Of a stretch of 34,468 bases of DNA, positions 16,569 to 25,937 are shown piece by piece; positions within the stretch are counted from its first letter, which is position 1; each line of letters begins with the position of its first letter. The translations under genes were made by a program, and so were the position numbers. The notes under the pieces are model-generated. The model had not been told where the DNA came from, made no database searches, and saw only the letters and a program-made list of their open reading frames with translations. The stretch comes from Bodo saltans (taxonomy: Eukaryota > Euglenozoa > Kinetoplastea > Eubodonida > Bodonidae), in NCBI GenBank assembly GCA_001460835.1, contig CYKH01002245.1, forward strand, positions 1,253 to 35,720, written 5' to 3'.

Positions 16569-17409
16569 CAGAGACGATCGAAAGAAACACCACCTCAAAA
16601 GAACGCAGCGGTGGCGCATTGTGTACGACGCCTGGGCAAAGCGAGTCAAATACCCTCGCTGGCGTTGGAGGCCATCGCACGACGACCACAAGGCCAACAG
16701 TTATGACCTTGTGGCCGCAGCATGTTTGTTCGGAGGCCGTTATGGCGCATGTTTCACAGGATACCGTGGCGGGTGGTGGCGCATGTTTTTTGTGGTCGAG
16801 CTCATGACAGCGGTTCTGTGTGGCGTCGTACTTGGAATCGCAGAGGCAATGATCAACAGCGATCCTTCGGAGTGTGGCAATATCATTGTGTGGAGCTCTG
16901 TGTCTGTGGCTGCCATCAGTGCCTCACTTGCAGCGCTGGTGACTTATTTCCATCCGCTTGGCGAAAAAGTAGGGAATGGATCTTTGGTGCTAGTGTCCCT
17001 TCTTGCCTCTGCATCCGCCGCTTGTTCCGCCATTTCTAACAACGACGCCGCAACTTCTTCAGCGGACGGTTTGGCCTTTGCAGGCGGGCTTGTGGAGGCT
17101 GTGCTTTTGGTTCTCGGCTGTGCGAGCGCTTTCGTCGGTTGGTTGCTGAGCAACGCCTCCTCACGTGAGGACGAGCAGTCGCCGCTGGGACGTTTTGACA
17201 GCGCCGTCGATGGTGCACCTACACGGCATCGCGCTCCTTCTCGAAAAGAGCGCCACTTGGACATCCCGGAGATGTCAGTAGATGAAAACCTTCTTGCACC
17301 ACTTCACATTCACCCCTCTGGAGTTTCAGATTCAAGCAGTCGCGAAAAGGTTTTAGCAAAGCTTGTCCGGCTCGCAATTTCTGCTGGCAAGCGAAAAAGA
17401 AACACCTGA
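16318..17409 (+). pseudogene. Frame-shifted C-terminal polytopic domain of the LRR surface protein
   Basis: This frame encodes what looks like the natural continuation of the preceding LRR gene. It begins in copy 2 of the 100-base duplication with SAYWTFSSLLQP, the same words the upstream frame reads from copy 1. It then has hydrophobic segments VAAAVLLLG, IGVSGVIVIIVSMGWTIWIV, MFFVVELMTAVLCGVVLGIA, WSSVSVAAISASLAALV, SLVLVSLLASASAAC and GLVEAVLLVLGCASAFVGWL. A basic cytoplasmic tail ends in AGKRKRNT. No ATG occurs before 16405, and no splice acceptor separates it from the LRR part, so I do not read it as an independent gene. The break may be a real inactivating mutation, or an assembly error joining two diverged copies. 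Confidence 0.75.
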
Positions 17410-17575
17410 ACACGTGCGGCAAATATTCGTTACAGACGAAGCAGCAGGAGACACACAACGTGTTTTTTTTCCTTTTTTTGTGTTTTTTTTTGAAAAATTA
17501 ATTTGCAAAGATATCAATCAATCGAGTCAGAAATTGAGTGAGTTTTTTTCTTTTCTTTTCATCCTGCACGTGTGA

Positions 17576-17674
17576 CCTTTCCTTTTCGTTTTTTCATATT
17601 TCCCATGTCGGACATCAATTTCTGACTAACTGTGCGCTTCTTATCATAATCACGTTTGAGTGTTGTGCAAAACA
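17576..17674 (+). promoter_or_regulatory. Probable trans-splice acceptor for the KH2F1-like gene
   Basis: The pyrimidine tract CCTTTCCTTTTCGTTTTTTC (from 17576) is followed by a mixed stretch and candidate AGs at 17659-17660 and 17673-17674, 30-45 bases before the ATG at 17705. The spacer from 17410 contains only T-rich runs. Confidence 0.5.
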
Positions 17675-17704
17675 GAAATTGGAAGAACATCTACACTTAA
17701 CATA

Positions 17705-19732
17705 ATGTCGCGTCGGTTGGCCTGCTCTTCAGGAGCAGCGCTGTTCGCGGCCTGTCACGCGCCAGGGACCCCATCGTCGGTGCCGCCGTCATTAACGTCA
17801 TCATGTTCGCTAGTCACGGGAAAAGTGGGGCAGCTCTTAGCTGCTGGTGGTTTCTTAAACACACGCGTAGTTCTTCAGAAAGCCGCAGGACTTCCTCGAG
17901 GTGGAGGCTCAGCGTCGTCGTCGCCCCTCGCTTCGTCAACGTCTTCGACGTCATCGGCAGCTCCGTCGAACTTTAACTTCTCTGTGCCACTCCTCTCGCT
18001 AGCTCCTCCTCCTGCATTCACACACGAGCACCTCGCATACGCTCATTGTCCCATTTGCCGACAGTACCTGCACGTCTGCGACATGTACCTGCACCTCACC
18101 TCAAAACACAAAGAGCTCAACCCAAAACATTGTCAAAAAATGTGCAACGAAAGACTTGAATTGTATCAACGTAAAATTGGTACCCCACTCACCAAAGACA
18201 CGTCGTTGTCCTCAACGTCAACGCTTTTCGGCGGTGCGGCAACTCCTGGTGGCACAATTGACACGACAAACAAGAAAGTGATGCATGATTTCTTGCCAAC
18301 GATTCTGGATGGTGGTGGTTACATTTGCAACTGGTGCGAACGGAGAGATATCATTCATGCCACTCGAGATCAATTCCTGCGACATGTTGTGAAGGATCAC
18401 CCAGAGCTTGATGTTGACGAAATCGAGGAAAAAATTCCTCGAAACGGAGGAGGTGCAGTCAAGAAATCTGTCGCTGGTGCTCCGGGTGGCTATTCTGCCG
18501 CTGCCGTGACTCCTTCTGCTGCGACGCCACGTCGGCGATTGGCCAACGTTATTCAAGGTATTGCGGAAACTGTCGTGTCGGCACCACCTGTCCCCTTCAC
18601 AACAGCATCGATCCCAAGTGCCCCACCAGCACCGTCATCGGCATCAACCACGACAGCACCACCACCAGATTTCACGTGCGAGCTGTGCGCAAAGCCGTAT
18701 CCTAACGAGTTATTCTTGTTACAGCACTTTGAGAGCGCGCATCCGTATGGCGAGCTGATCTCCTCATCATCGACGACTGTGTCGTTTTCTGAACACGATG
18801 GGAGACCGTCGCTGACATCTTCCGGTGGTGGTGGTGCCCGGAAGTTAGTGGAGAACATCAGCGACATATCACGAGCCCAGCAACTAGACGCAGTGATGGG
18901 CGTCGTTGCAGGAAATAAAGGTGGTTTCATTGCTGATTGCGATTTATGCGCGCCGAAACTCATGCGATTTACGCTGCCCTCGGCATTGTATGCGCACTTG
19001 AAAATAAAGCACCCTACTGTTGACGCCGAAGCTGAGTTGAAACGATTGTCAAAGAAAGACGTGAAGTCTTTCCCGTGCCCCGTTTGCAAGAAAGTGTTTG
19101 GATCCGCCGAAGCAATGAAAGCACACCACGGCGAGAAACACGGAGTCCAAGCAACGTCCACCAGCAATTCCACAGGGGGTGTATCCACAGCAGCCAGCAC
19201 ATTGCTCAACGCTGGCGCTCTGGCCAACCCATACTGGTGCCACACGTGCGAAAAAGGCTTCACCACCGGGAAGGCGCTTCTCGGTCATCTGACGACAAAG
19301 CATGGCATGTCCAGCGATGTCCACCCTTGTCCCGCTTGCAAGCGTGTGTTCTCCGACGCGTACTCACTGATTGAGCATGTGTCGCTTGTGCACAAGAGCT
19401 TATCCTCTAAATCCATTGTCGCCCCAGAGTACGCGTGCAGCGAGTGCGAAAGAGTATTCTTGAACACTGCCGACCGCGTAAAACACACCTCCAAGCATCA
19501 CCCCAACGCTGTGGCGAAGGATTCAGGCGTTTCTTTGATTCCCTCCGTCCCGCGTCGCGTGAAGTCAACAACGCTCGAGCCCCCAATGGCGGATTCAGAC
19601 CAAAATGCAGCAGCAACAGCAACAACAACGAATACAGGGCCAAGGAAAGCATCGTCGTCGCGTCGAGTGACGGTTGCTAATTCGAATGCGGAAACGACGT
19701 CAATCCGTTCAGAGGACATCGAAATCGTGTGA
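17705..19732 (+). CDS. KH2F1: Mitochondrial eight-finger C2H2 protein, KH2F1-like RNA-editing factor
   Basis: This 675-residue protein starts MSRRLACSSGAALFAACH, a mitochondrial presequence. It carries eight C2H2 fingers with first cysteines near residues 115, 208, 325, 412, 458, 512, 542 and 578, all of the C-x2-C...H-x4-H type. Fingers 5-8 are regular (FPCPVCKKVFGSAEAMKAHH and similar), while 1, 2 and 4 have unusual spacers. T. brucei KH2F1, the partner of helicase KREH2 in the REH2 subcomplex of the uridine-insertion editing machinery, is known as a mitochondrial protein with eight C2H2 fingers. The count and targeting match. Long Ala/Ser/Pro linkers separate the fingers here. An open frame reaches 45 bases further upstream but only through a GTG. 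Assignment rests on architecture, not on an alignment. Confidence 0.7.
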   Translation: MSRRLACSSGAALFAACHAPGTPSSVPPSLTSSCSLVTGKVGQLLAAGGFLNTRVVLQKAAGLPRGGGSASSSPLASSTSSTSSAAPSNFNFSVPLLSLAPPPAFTHEHLAYAHCPICRQYLHVCDMYLHLTSKHKELNPKHCQKMCNERLELYQRKIGTPLTKDTSLSSTSTLFGGAATPGGTIDTTNKKVMHDFLPTILDGGGYICNWCERRDIIHATRDQFLRHVVKDHPELDVDEIEEKIPRNGGGAVKKSVAGAPGGYSAAAVTPSAATPRRRLANVIQGIAETVVSAPPVPFTTASIPSAPPAPSSASTTTAPPPDFTCELCAKPYPNELFLLQHFESAHPYGELISSSSTTVSFSEHDGRPSLTSSGGGGARKLVENISDISRAQQLDAVMGVVAGNKGGFIADCDLCAPKLMRFTLPSALYAHLKIKHPTVDAEAELKRLSKKDVKSFPCPVCKKVFGSAEAMKAHHGEKHGVQATSTSNSTGGVSTAASTLLNAGALANPYWCHTCEKGFTTGKALLGHLTTKHGMSSDVHPCPACKRVFSDAYSLIEHVSLVHKSLSSKSIVAPEYACSECERVFLNTADRVKHTSKHHPNAVAKDSGVSLIPSVPRRVKSTTLEPPMADSDQNAAATATTTNTGPRKASSSRRVTVANSNAETTSIRSEDIEIV

Positions 19733-19905
19733 CCACAGAGGGCACCCTGGAATGGGGTGTTCCGTGTCTTCTTCTCCAGGATTGTTAAATTGGCACTACG
19801 ACACAGGCGCAGCAACGTGTTCACAAATTGTCGGTTCACACACACAAATATTGGATTGGAGCTCCCTCAAATCTCGTCACCTCGAATGAGGGCAGTTCTA
19901 AACAA

Positions 19906-19943
19906 CTCTTTTTTTTTTTTTTTCTATGAAATGTGTTCATGAG
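19906..19943 (+). promoter_or_regulatory. Probable trans-splice acceptor for the DENN-protein gene
   Basis: A CTC plus fifteen-T tract ends at 19923. The first AG after it is at 19942-19943. An ATG at 19926, in frame with the gene, lies between tract and AG and so would be removed from the mRNA. The next ATG in frame is 20061, which I take as the start. The 328 bases from 19733 to 20060 hold no other gene. Confidence 0.55.
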
Positions 19944-20060
19944 ACTCAATGGCATTTTTTTCAACAAGCGCCGCAAGCTCAAAATGGTTCCATTACTTTT
20001 TGTGTTTTGAACGAAAAGAAGAAGAATACGCAACAGGAAAATCCAGTTTTCATTTTATCA

Positions 20061-23000
20061 ATGGCCCAGCCGCACATACCCCAGCTGCATCTACCAAATC
20101 AGCACCGTGAACAACCTTCATTGTCCTCAGAGGGTACTTCCGCCGGTGATGCTGCTGATGACACTTCCACTGAACAGTCTTTGTCCCCGTCCAACATCAT
20201 CAGCGTATCCTACGCTCGGTTCGACACTCGGCTCGGTAACACCATCGCGTACACGTACCCTCCGAGTGTGGACTTGGCCTCGTTGGTCGACGCGAAGAAT
20301 TTGCAGGACTACTGCTTTCCGGACGGTGCTCATGGCAACATGACCGATACCGTCTGCGCGACGCTGCGGCGCCGACCATGTTCGTCTGCAAGTGGTCCGA
20401 GTGAGCAGCAACAACTTCATTCCACTTCCGATGAAGGCTCAGATGCGAATGTTGACGACAGAGAGGCATACTCCGCGACGTTCGGCGCGGTCCCAGAGGG
20501 CGGCCCAATTTTCGCGTTTTCACTGTACCATCAAAAACGAGACGCTAGTGCTGACAGAGGAGCCACTCAACGAGGTATCCTCATTTTATCCTCTCAGCCA
20601 TTGTGCTACGCCCTCCAGCAGCTCGCCAAGTTTTTCTGCGTTCCATTCTTTGACCTGGTGCCGATGTCCGAAGTTGCTGCTCATGAAATGTTTGCGCGAG
20701 CGTTGCATGTCTCGCTTGCTGAAACATTTTCTGTCAAAACTGGGCGAGCGGAGTGGAATGTTCAACCAAAGAGTCGCATTACGGAGGCCGTTGATTGCGC
20801 ACTGGACAAACGTGGCACAATGCTGATGTCGATGGATAAATTGCAATGCGACCAACGCGTCATCCGAATTCAAATGGAAGTTGTCCGTAATGATCCCGTC
20901 ACAGACCCACACTTTGTTCGGAGGCAGGTGGGAGATGCAAACCCTCAGCGACGACAACGACACACCTCTACCGGTGATCACGTTCATGATTCACACAACG
21001 GTGATAATGACGACAGAGACGATGTTCTATTTTCATCAGAGCTTGTCTTGCCTGTGCCCTTGCCACGAAATGGTGCAACGTTAACGCAGCAACTTGCATT
21101 TGGCGCGTCTCTCAAGAAACTCATGGCATGGTTTGGTGGTAAGATCGCCATCATTCACTGGTGCATTCCTGTGATGATGATTGGAGACTCTGCAAGCGAT
21201 GTGAGTGACGCGGTGCGAGCGTGCATTTTGTTAATGCAGCCGTTTGACATCGACGTCGTGCGGTTTGCGCCGTACTGCACGCTGGAGCACGTGGACTACT
21301 TTTCTGCAAATATGAGCTCGTCCGTCTACCTTGCACTCGGCGCGACCAATGCCTACGTGTGCCACAAAGATTTTCCTGGCGCCGCAAAGTGTGATTTGCG
21401 TAATGGGAAAGTAACGTTTGCTGACAACGGAAAGTTAGCCTCGCTGAAACATATGCCGAAGACTCATCCCAAATCCTTTGATGATTTATGCGCTGCTGCA
21501 ACGGATCCGGCGGTGGCAGAGTGTTACATCCGAGCTCGTTGCGCAAGGTTTAACGTGGCGATCGCGAAACAAGTGCTTACTGCACGGAGCGGAAATTACT
21601 ACGATGCACTGTGTCGCATTTCAAATATTTTAGAGCAACCGTTAGATGCCTCCGTGCGAGGGACGATACGCCACTGTGTGCCAAGGGGAGGCGGCGGATT
21701 AAATGACGGCGGTGATCGAGCAAGTGTTCCCGCAGACGTATCGACAACATCTGCAGCTGCGAACGACGACGGCAGTGGCGCCGCACTGGACCGTGACGCA
21801 ACCGATAGTGGTTTCTTACTCGTGGATGATGAAACGACAACTGCGAACCGATTTGCATCCCCCGCAGCAGCGCTACCACGTAACGTGACAGGTTCGCCAC
21901 CAAGCTCCCCTACGCGAAGTGAGCCGTCAGAAGCACTCCCCGCTGTCGATGTCGATGCCAACGATGAGACAACTGCCACAACACATGCTGCTGGTAGTCC
22001 CGACATCGTCGAACAAATGCTTGCCGGCATTGAAGATTCTCCACTGTCTACCGGCGGCAGTCATCATCCCTTGACGAAGGAAGATGGAGCAACAACATCA
22101 ACCCCCGACGCGCGACGAAACAAACTTCTGAGAGATCTGTCCTCCGCCATCAACATGTTCGATGAATACTCCAAGAGGAACCACCAGATGATCGTCGATG
22201 TTGACAAGTGGTACAAAGACATGTGTCACGTGATTCACACGATCGCAGGCGAGAGTGAACCTTGGCATGAGGCGATGGTGAGCGAGCTAGCATCCTTCTC
22301 GGCCATGAATGAGCTCCCTCCTGATCCAAGCGTGTGCTACTGTCCGTCGGAGTTGACAGGGGGCTGCACGTCACAGCAGCAGTGGGACCGCACGCAACGA
22401 CTTCGCATCGTGCAAGACTACAAGGAACGTGTGTTCTTGATGGTCGATGCCATTAGCAAAAACAATTCACGAGCACTGTTTCGCAAAACAAACCGATACA
22501 TGGCGGACTTCTTTCATTTCGCTGGATCTGAAGGTTACGCCATTCCCGCCCAGGTGCTTCTTCATCATACCAGCTGTAAAACTGTTTGGTACGTGCAGAA
22601 GACCAAAGTTTCCGCCGGAGGTTCAATGTTTCTCACCAAGAACTACCTTCTGTTCGAAGCAGGTTCGTTTTCTATTCGAAAACGACATCAAATTGTGCCC
22701 TTCGATTGCATCAGGTCCGTTGCCAAGGACCGCACCTCCGCATTTTCAACGTCTGTGAAAGTGCTGATCGACATCCCTGTGGATGCGGCAACCACATCAG
22801 CAGCAACCTCTCCAGCGGTTCTGTATCATCAGGGGCTGCTCGTTATCACAGACGTGCACGCATCGGAGGGGTTCTACCAACTTCTCCACGCGTTGACACA
22901 CCGACAACGACGTTTGGTGAAACTCATGGAGCACTTTCCTGCCCCCCACACGATCCCCAGTAGAATTCCTCTGAACGCGTCTCCATCGTCGTCCATAGGA

Positions 23001-23861
23001 AGCGGCGCGGCGCCCTCGATGTTCGTTCCTCGAACGATCCCTGCAGGGTTGTACTCGGCGCAAGAGCAATGGTTCGTGGATGAAGTTTGGGAGAATCAGC
23101 GGCTGTACCCAATCGTGGGATGGTCCTCGAAACTTCTCCTGGGAGACCCTTCCGCGTTCTCAGATTTTTCATGCACGCACACAATTGACAAAGACTCTTG
23201 GAGAATTCCTGATGGATTCCAAAAAGTGTATGACTGGCGCCTCGCCAAGGAAGCCCGTGAAATCGACTCAGAACTTGCAGTCCTTAGCGACGAGCGGCTG
23301 TTGCAGTACAGCAAACATCCCAATCCGTTTCAAAAGCTGGCGTCAACCTCATCGTCGTCACGAAGGGGTGGAGGTAGTGGCCTCGCGGCGTCTGTCCGAG
23401 CGGCAGTTGCGGGGCTTGGAAACAGTAGGTCAGAGACTGCTGGACATCAAGATGCGGACGAAACATTTAACACATCAGGGGATCGATCACCACGCGGAGC
23501 CCGTCCGGCTCATGCATTCCCGCTGCCAGCAACCACACCGGCAGCAGCGGCGCCAAGAGCATCAATCGAGTGGCTCTATTCCGCATCGTGGGCAAGTGGC
23601 ACTGATATTTTCCGCTGCGAGCCGTTCCTTGGCGGCACAATGCGACGCCGCTTATGGGTGCGAGTTCGCAAACTTGTTCCGGCGTCACAACTGTTCCAAG
23701 ATGCAGCAGGTGCTGCTGCTGGAGGTGAGCAGGAATCATCCAATGGGGCACTGTTGCGCCAGCGAACTTTGTCAACGTCCTCCGACGATGTTGTGGAATC
23801 CCCGCGCCACATTGCTGTTGGCGTGATGACACCAGAGACTGAGGAGACCGACGAGAAATAG
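20061..23861 (+). CDS. DENND6-like Rab exchange factor with GRAM and dysferlin-type domains
   Basis: This protein has 1266 residues. Residues 44 to about 560 form a DENN module of DENND6 type: an opening FDTRLGNTIAYTYPP, then RGILILSSQPLCYALQQL, and WCIPVMMIGDSASDVSDAV followed by a long core ending LALGATNAYVCH. DENND6 proteins activate Rab GTPases (Rab14 in animals) in endocytic recycling. A Ser/Thr-rich disordered insert and a helical block (about 680-827) come next. Residues about 829-953 look like a GRAM/PH-like lipid domain (GGSMFLTKNYLLFEAG). A DysFN-like segment starts near 1003 (VWENQRLYPIVGWSSKLLL), and a DysFC-like one near 1166 (WLYSASW, MRRRLWVRVRKLVP). DysF domains occur in dysferlin, fungal peroxins and TECPR1. 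An alternative ATG at 19926 is rejected on splice-site grounds. The fused architecture is unusual. Confidence 0.8.
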   Translation: MAQPHIPQLHLPNQHREQPSLSSEGTSAGDAADDTSTEQSLSPSNIISVSYARFDTRLGNTIAYTYPPSVDLASLVDAKNLQDYCFPDGAHGNMTDTVCATLRRRPCSSASGPSEQQQLHSTSDEGSDANVDDREAYSATFGAVPEGGPIFAFSLYHQKRDASADRGATQRGILILSSQPLCYALQQLAKFFCVPFFDLVPMSEVAAHEMFARALHVSLAETFSVKTGRAEWNVQPKSRITEAVDCALDKRGTMLMSMDKLQCDQRVIRIQMEVVRNDPVTDPHFVRRQVGDANPQRRQRHTSTGDHVHDSHNGDNDDRDDVLFSSELVLPVPLPRNGATLTQQLAFGASLKKLMAWFGGKIAIIHWCIPVMMIGDSASDVSDAVRACILLMQPFDIDVVRFAPYCTLEHVDYFSANMSSSVYLALGATNAYVCHKDFPGAAKCDLRNGKVTFADNGKLASLKHMPKTHPKSFDDLCAAATDPAVAECYIRARCARFNVAIAKQVLTARSGNYYDALCRISNILEQPLDASVRGTIRHCVPRGGGGLNDGGDRASVPADVSTTSAAANDDGSGAALDRDATDSGFLLVDDETTTANRFASPAAALPRNVTGSPPSSPTRSEPSEALPAVDVDANDETTATTHAAGSPDIVEQMLAGIEDSPLSTGGSHHPLTKEDGATTSTPDARRNKLLRDLSSAINMFDEYSKRNHQMIVDVDKWYKDMCHVIHTIAGESEPWHEAMVSELASFSAMNELPPDPSVCYCPSELTGGCTSQQQWDRTQRLRIVQDYKERVFLMVDAISKNNSRALFRKTNRYMADFFHFAGSEGYAIPAQVLLHHTSCKTVWYVQKTKVSAGGSMFLTKNYLLFEAGSFSIRKRHQIVPFDCIRSVAKDRTSAFSTSVKVLIDIPVDAATTSAATSPAVLYHQGLLVITDVHASEGFYQLLHALTHRQRRLVKLMEHFPAPHTIPSRIPLNASPSSSIGSGAAPSMFVPRTIPAGLYSAQEQWFVDEVWENQRLYPIVGWSSKLLLGDPSAFSDFSCTHTIDKDSWRIPDGFQKVYDWRLAKEAREIDSELAVLSDERLLQYSKHPNPFQKLASTSSSSRRGGGSGLAASVRAAVAGLGNSRSETAGHQDADETFNTSGDRSPRGARPAHAFPLPATTPAAAAPRASIEWLYSASWASGTDIFRCEPFLGGTMRRRLWVRVRKLVPASQLFQDAAGAAAGGEQESSNGALLRQRTLSTSSDDVVESPRHIAVGVMTPETEETDEK

Positions 23862-24018
23862 GAAGGAGCTTTTTCCCCATGGAAATTTCCACCTTTTCAC
23901 CGTAAGAAAAAATATCCACGTTTGCGTACTTTTACACCCTCCTTTTTTTTTTGCCAACGACTGATAGTTGCTGTTGATCGTCGTGAACGTTTTTGTATTT
24001 CGTTGAGAGTTGGCGTTC

Positions 24019-24075
24019 CATCTTTCTCGGTATTTTTTTTTTTCGAACCTTTCTCCTTATCCTTTATCCTGTAAG
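24019..24075 (+). promoter_or_regulatory. Probable trans-splice acceptor for the coiled-coil/PDZ gene
   Basis: A long tract (CATCTTTCTCGG, T-run, CCTTTCTCCTTATCCTTTATC) leads to AG at 24074-24075. The leader of about 40 bases ends in a poly(A) run of 16 directly before the ATG at 24116. The spacer 23862-24018 has no gene. Confidence 0.6.
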
Positions 24076-24115
24076 AAGTGTTGTGGGTGAGGATCATATC
24101 AAAAAAAAAAAAAAA

Positions 24116-25636
24116 ATGCAGCGGTCTCCCTCTGCAAAGCAGGAGGAACAATCTCACACTTCATCATATGCTCGCACGTCAGCAAAAAAGTTGCAGCAAC
24201 TATTGGACCAGTTTAGCGTACCACAGCAATCAGATGCAAGTGACTCTAACGTTTTCGAACATCAGAAGCCTGCTGCTGCAGCAACTTCACTTCGACTTAG
24301 TGTCGACATATCTCCGCTGCAACGAATGCTCGGTGACGTTGTCGACGTGATGCGAAGCCAGCATCTACAAATTGAGGATTTGCAAGAGCGATTGCAACGT
24401 TCTGAGGATCGTCATGCGCAAGAAATGGCAAGCCTCCGTCGCGAGTTTGATCAAAAGATGGCCTACACTGTTGACCATGTCGCCACGGCGATGGATGCTG
24501 TCAGGCGCGAAACGACCGCTTCGTGCCAACGAGCGCTACCCGACGCACAAGCGATTCCTGCGATTCTCGATAGAGTTCGTCGGACGGAAGAGGCGTTGGA
24601 ATCTCAACGGCAACTGAACGCTCAGCATCACGTTGAATTCATCGCCTTGTCCAACAACCACGGAGGCCTCACTTCTCCTGCATCTGGGTTTACTCCCCAG
24701 AGCCGCGGCATGAACTACTCGTCTTTCTCACCGATGCCAACTTCGGAGGTTTCGATAGTAGGAGGGGGCGAGGTGGAGCAGCTACGACGAGACGTCGATG
24801 ATTTGTTGGCTCTCTTTGAGATCCCCAACGTGTTCAGTGCCCGCACACAGCGATCCTTGACCTCGACATCATTGCACCGCGTTGCTGCGCTTGGCAGCGA
24901 CAAACGAGTGCAGTTCCTCCATGCGCTGCCTGCATTCCATTCCATTTGGATCGAGATGCATCGATTGTTTGAACAATCGCATCACCCCGATGGTCGTGGC
25001 AGCGTGGGAGCGGGAGGACTGCAGGGTGCAGCGGTGTTGCGTCCCACGTCACCGACACGGGGCCGCGTCCCACCACAACAAAAGTCGTTGAATTCGTATG
25101 CCTCCCCGTTTGTGGGGGAGGGGGGTTCAGCCCGATGGGAAGATTTCTTGTATGATGGAAGAGGAAACTCGGAGGTCCAGCAACCTACACTACAGCAATC
25201 CGCAGCTCGACCAACTTCGCCTTCGTCGGCCTCACAGCACCGCGTGAGAAAAGCAAGGGGACCTCCAATAACCGTCACAACAGACACCACTGGCGGCTCC
25301 GTAACCGTCGCAGTGCTTGGAGCGGATGTCGCTAACCATTCCGGCGCAACGAGCAGCTCTGGCCCTGCACGTGGAGTCGTTGTCCTGAGACTTGCGCATG
25401 GCGGGGCGCTGGAAGCAAGCGGTGCTACAGTTGGTGACGTTCTGACGCACGTCAACGACACCGCCATCGCTGGAAGTTTTCACCTGTTGGACATTATGAA
25501 TGAGTATGCTCGTGATCCTCAACGGCACTCGTGCACGGTATCGCTCGTACCTGCGGGACGAACGCAGTCCCTTCCCGTGTCGGTACGAATATCGCTTGCG
25601 ACGCTTGGAAACGCTTTTGACTTGGCCGAACGCTAA
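24116..25636 (+). CDS. Coiled-coil protein with C-terminal PDZ-like domain
   Basis: This protein of 506 residues starts at the ATG after the poly(A) leader; the upstream open frame uses only non-ATG codons and runs through the splice tract. Residues about 65-175 form a charged heptad-rich region (LEDLQERLQRSEDRHAQEM-like, with LRREFDQKM and RRTEEALESQRQ), predicted to be a coiled coil. A disordered Ser/Pro/Gln-rich middle follows. Residues about 383-480 resemble a PDZ domain: a beta strand SVTVAVLGADV, then GVVVLRLAHGGALEASGAT and VGDVLTHVNDTAIAGS, the usual PDZ pattern with GD and VN in place of VNG. The canonical GLGF loop is not evident. No family name is recognised. A scaffold role at the cytoskeleton or flagellum is inference only. 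Confidence 0.75.
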   Translation: MQRSPSAKQEEQSHTSSYARTSAKKLQQLLDQFSVPQQSDASDSNVFEHQKPAAAATSLRLSVDISPLQRMLGDVVDVMRSQHLQIEDLQERLQRSEDRHAQEMASLRREFDQKMAYTVDHVATAMDAVRRETTASCQRALPDAQAIPAILDRVRRTEEALESQRQLNAQHHVEFIALSNNHGGLTSPASGFTPQSRGMNYSSFSPMPTSEVSIVGGGEVEQLRRDVDDLLALFEIPNVFSARTQRSLTSTSLHRVAALGSDKRVQFLHALPAFHSIWIEMHRLFEQSHHPDGRGSVGAGGLQGAAVLRPTSPTRGRVPPQQKSLNSYASPFVGEGGSARWEDFLYDGRGNSEVQQPTLQQSAARPTSPSSASQHRVRKARGPPITVTTDTTGGSVTVAVLGADVANHSGATSSSGPARGVVVLRLAHGGALEASGATVGDVLTHVNDTAIAGSFHLLDIMNEYARDPQRHSCTVSLVPAGRTQSLPVSVRISLATLGNAFDLAER

Positions 25637-25937
25637 CAACAACAATTTTGTCCTTGTTGTTTCTGTTTTGTACTGTTTACCTTTGTTTTCCGACAAAACG
25701 CTTGCTCAACTTCTTTCGATGTGTTTATTTTGTTGAGCCTTTGCATATGGTATGGAAGGCCGTCTTGCTTTTTATTTTTGTTTTCCTTTTCAGTGCCCAG
25801 TCCATCGCGTGACCAAGTTGAGTTGTGTCAACAAAAATCGGACGACAGCGACAAAAAAACGAAAATAGTGAAAAGAATTGGAAGAGAAAACGACAGTTGG
25901 CCATTTCGCAATTTAAACAGCAACACCCAAACGGATT
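25637..25937 (+). promoter_or_regulatory. Spacer with strong trans-splice acceptor and PAN2 leader
   Basis: The segment 25763-25793 (CTTGCTTTTTATTTTTG, then TTTTCCTTTTCAG) is the clearest acceptor in the window, with AG at 25792-25793. The 144-base leader to the ATG at 25938 contains no upstream ATG. Nothing else is seen in the spacer. Confidence 0.65.

Noticed and set aside
16405-17409. A separate polytopic membrane-protein gene starting at the ATG at 16405
   Set aside because: There is no splice acceptor before it, and the sequence upstream of the ATG in the same frame repeats words of the LRR gene, so it is a displaced C-terminus.
18553-19266. Minus-strand ORF of 237 codons inside the KH2F1-like gene
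   Set aside because: Antisense to eight recognisable zinc fingers, with no family features of its own.
19926-20060. In-frame N-terminal extension of the DENN protein from the ATG at 19926
   Set aside because: That ATG sits between the poly(T) tract and the first AG, so it would be lost in trans-splicing.
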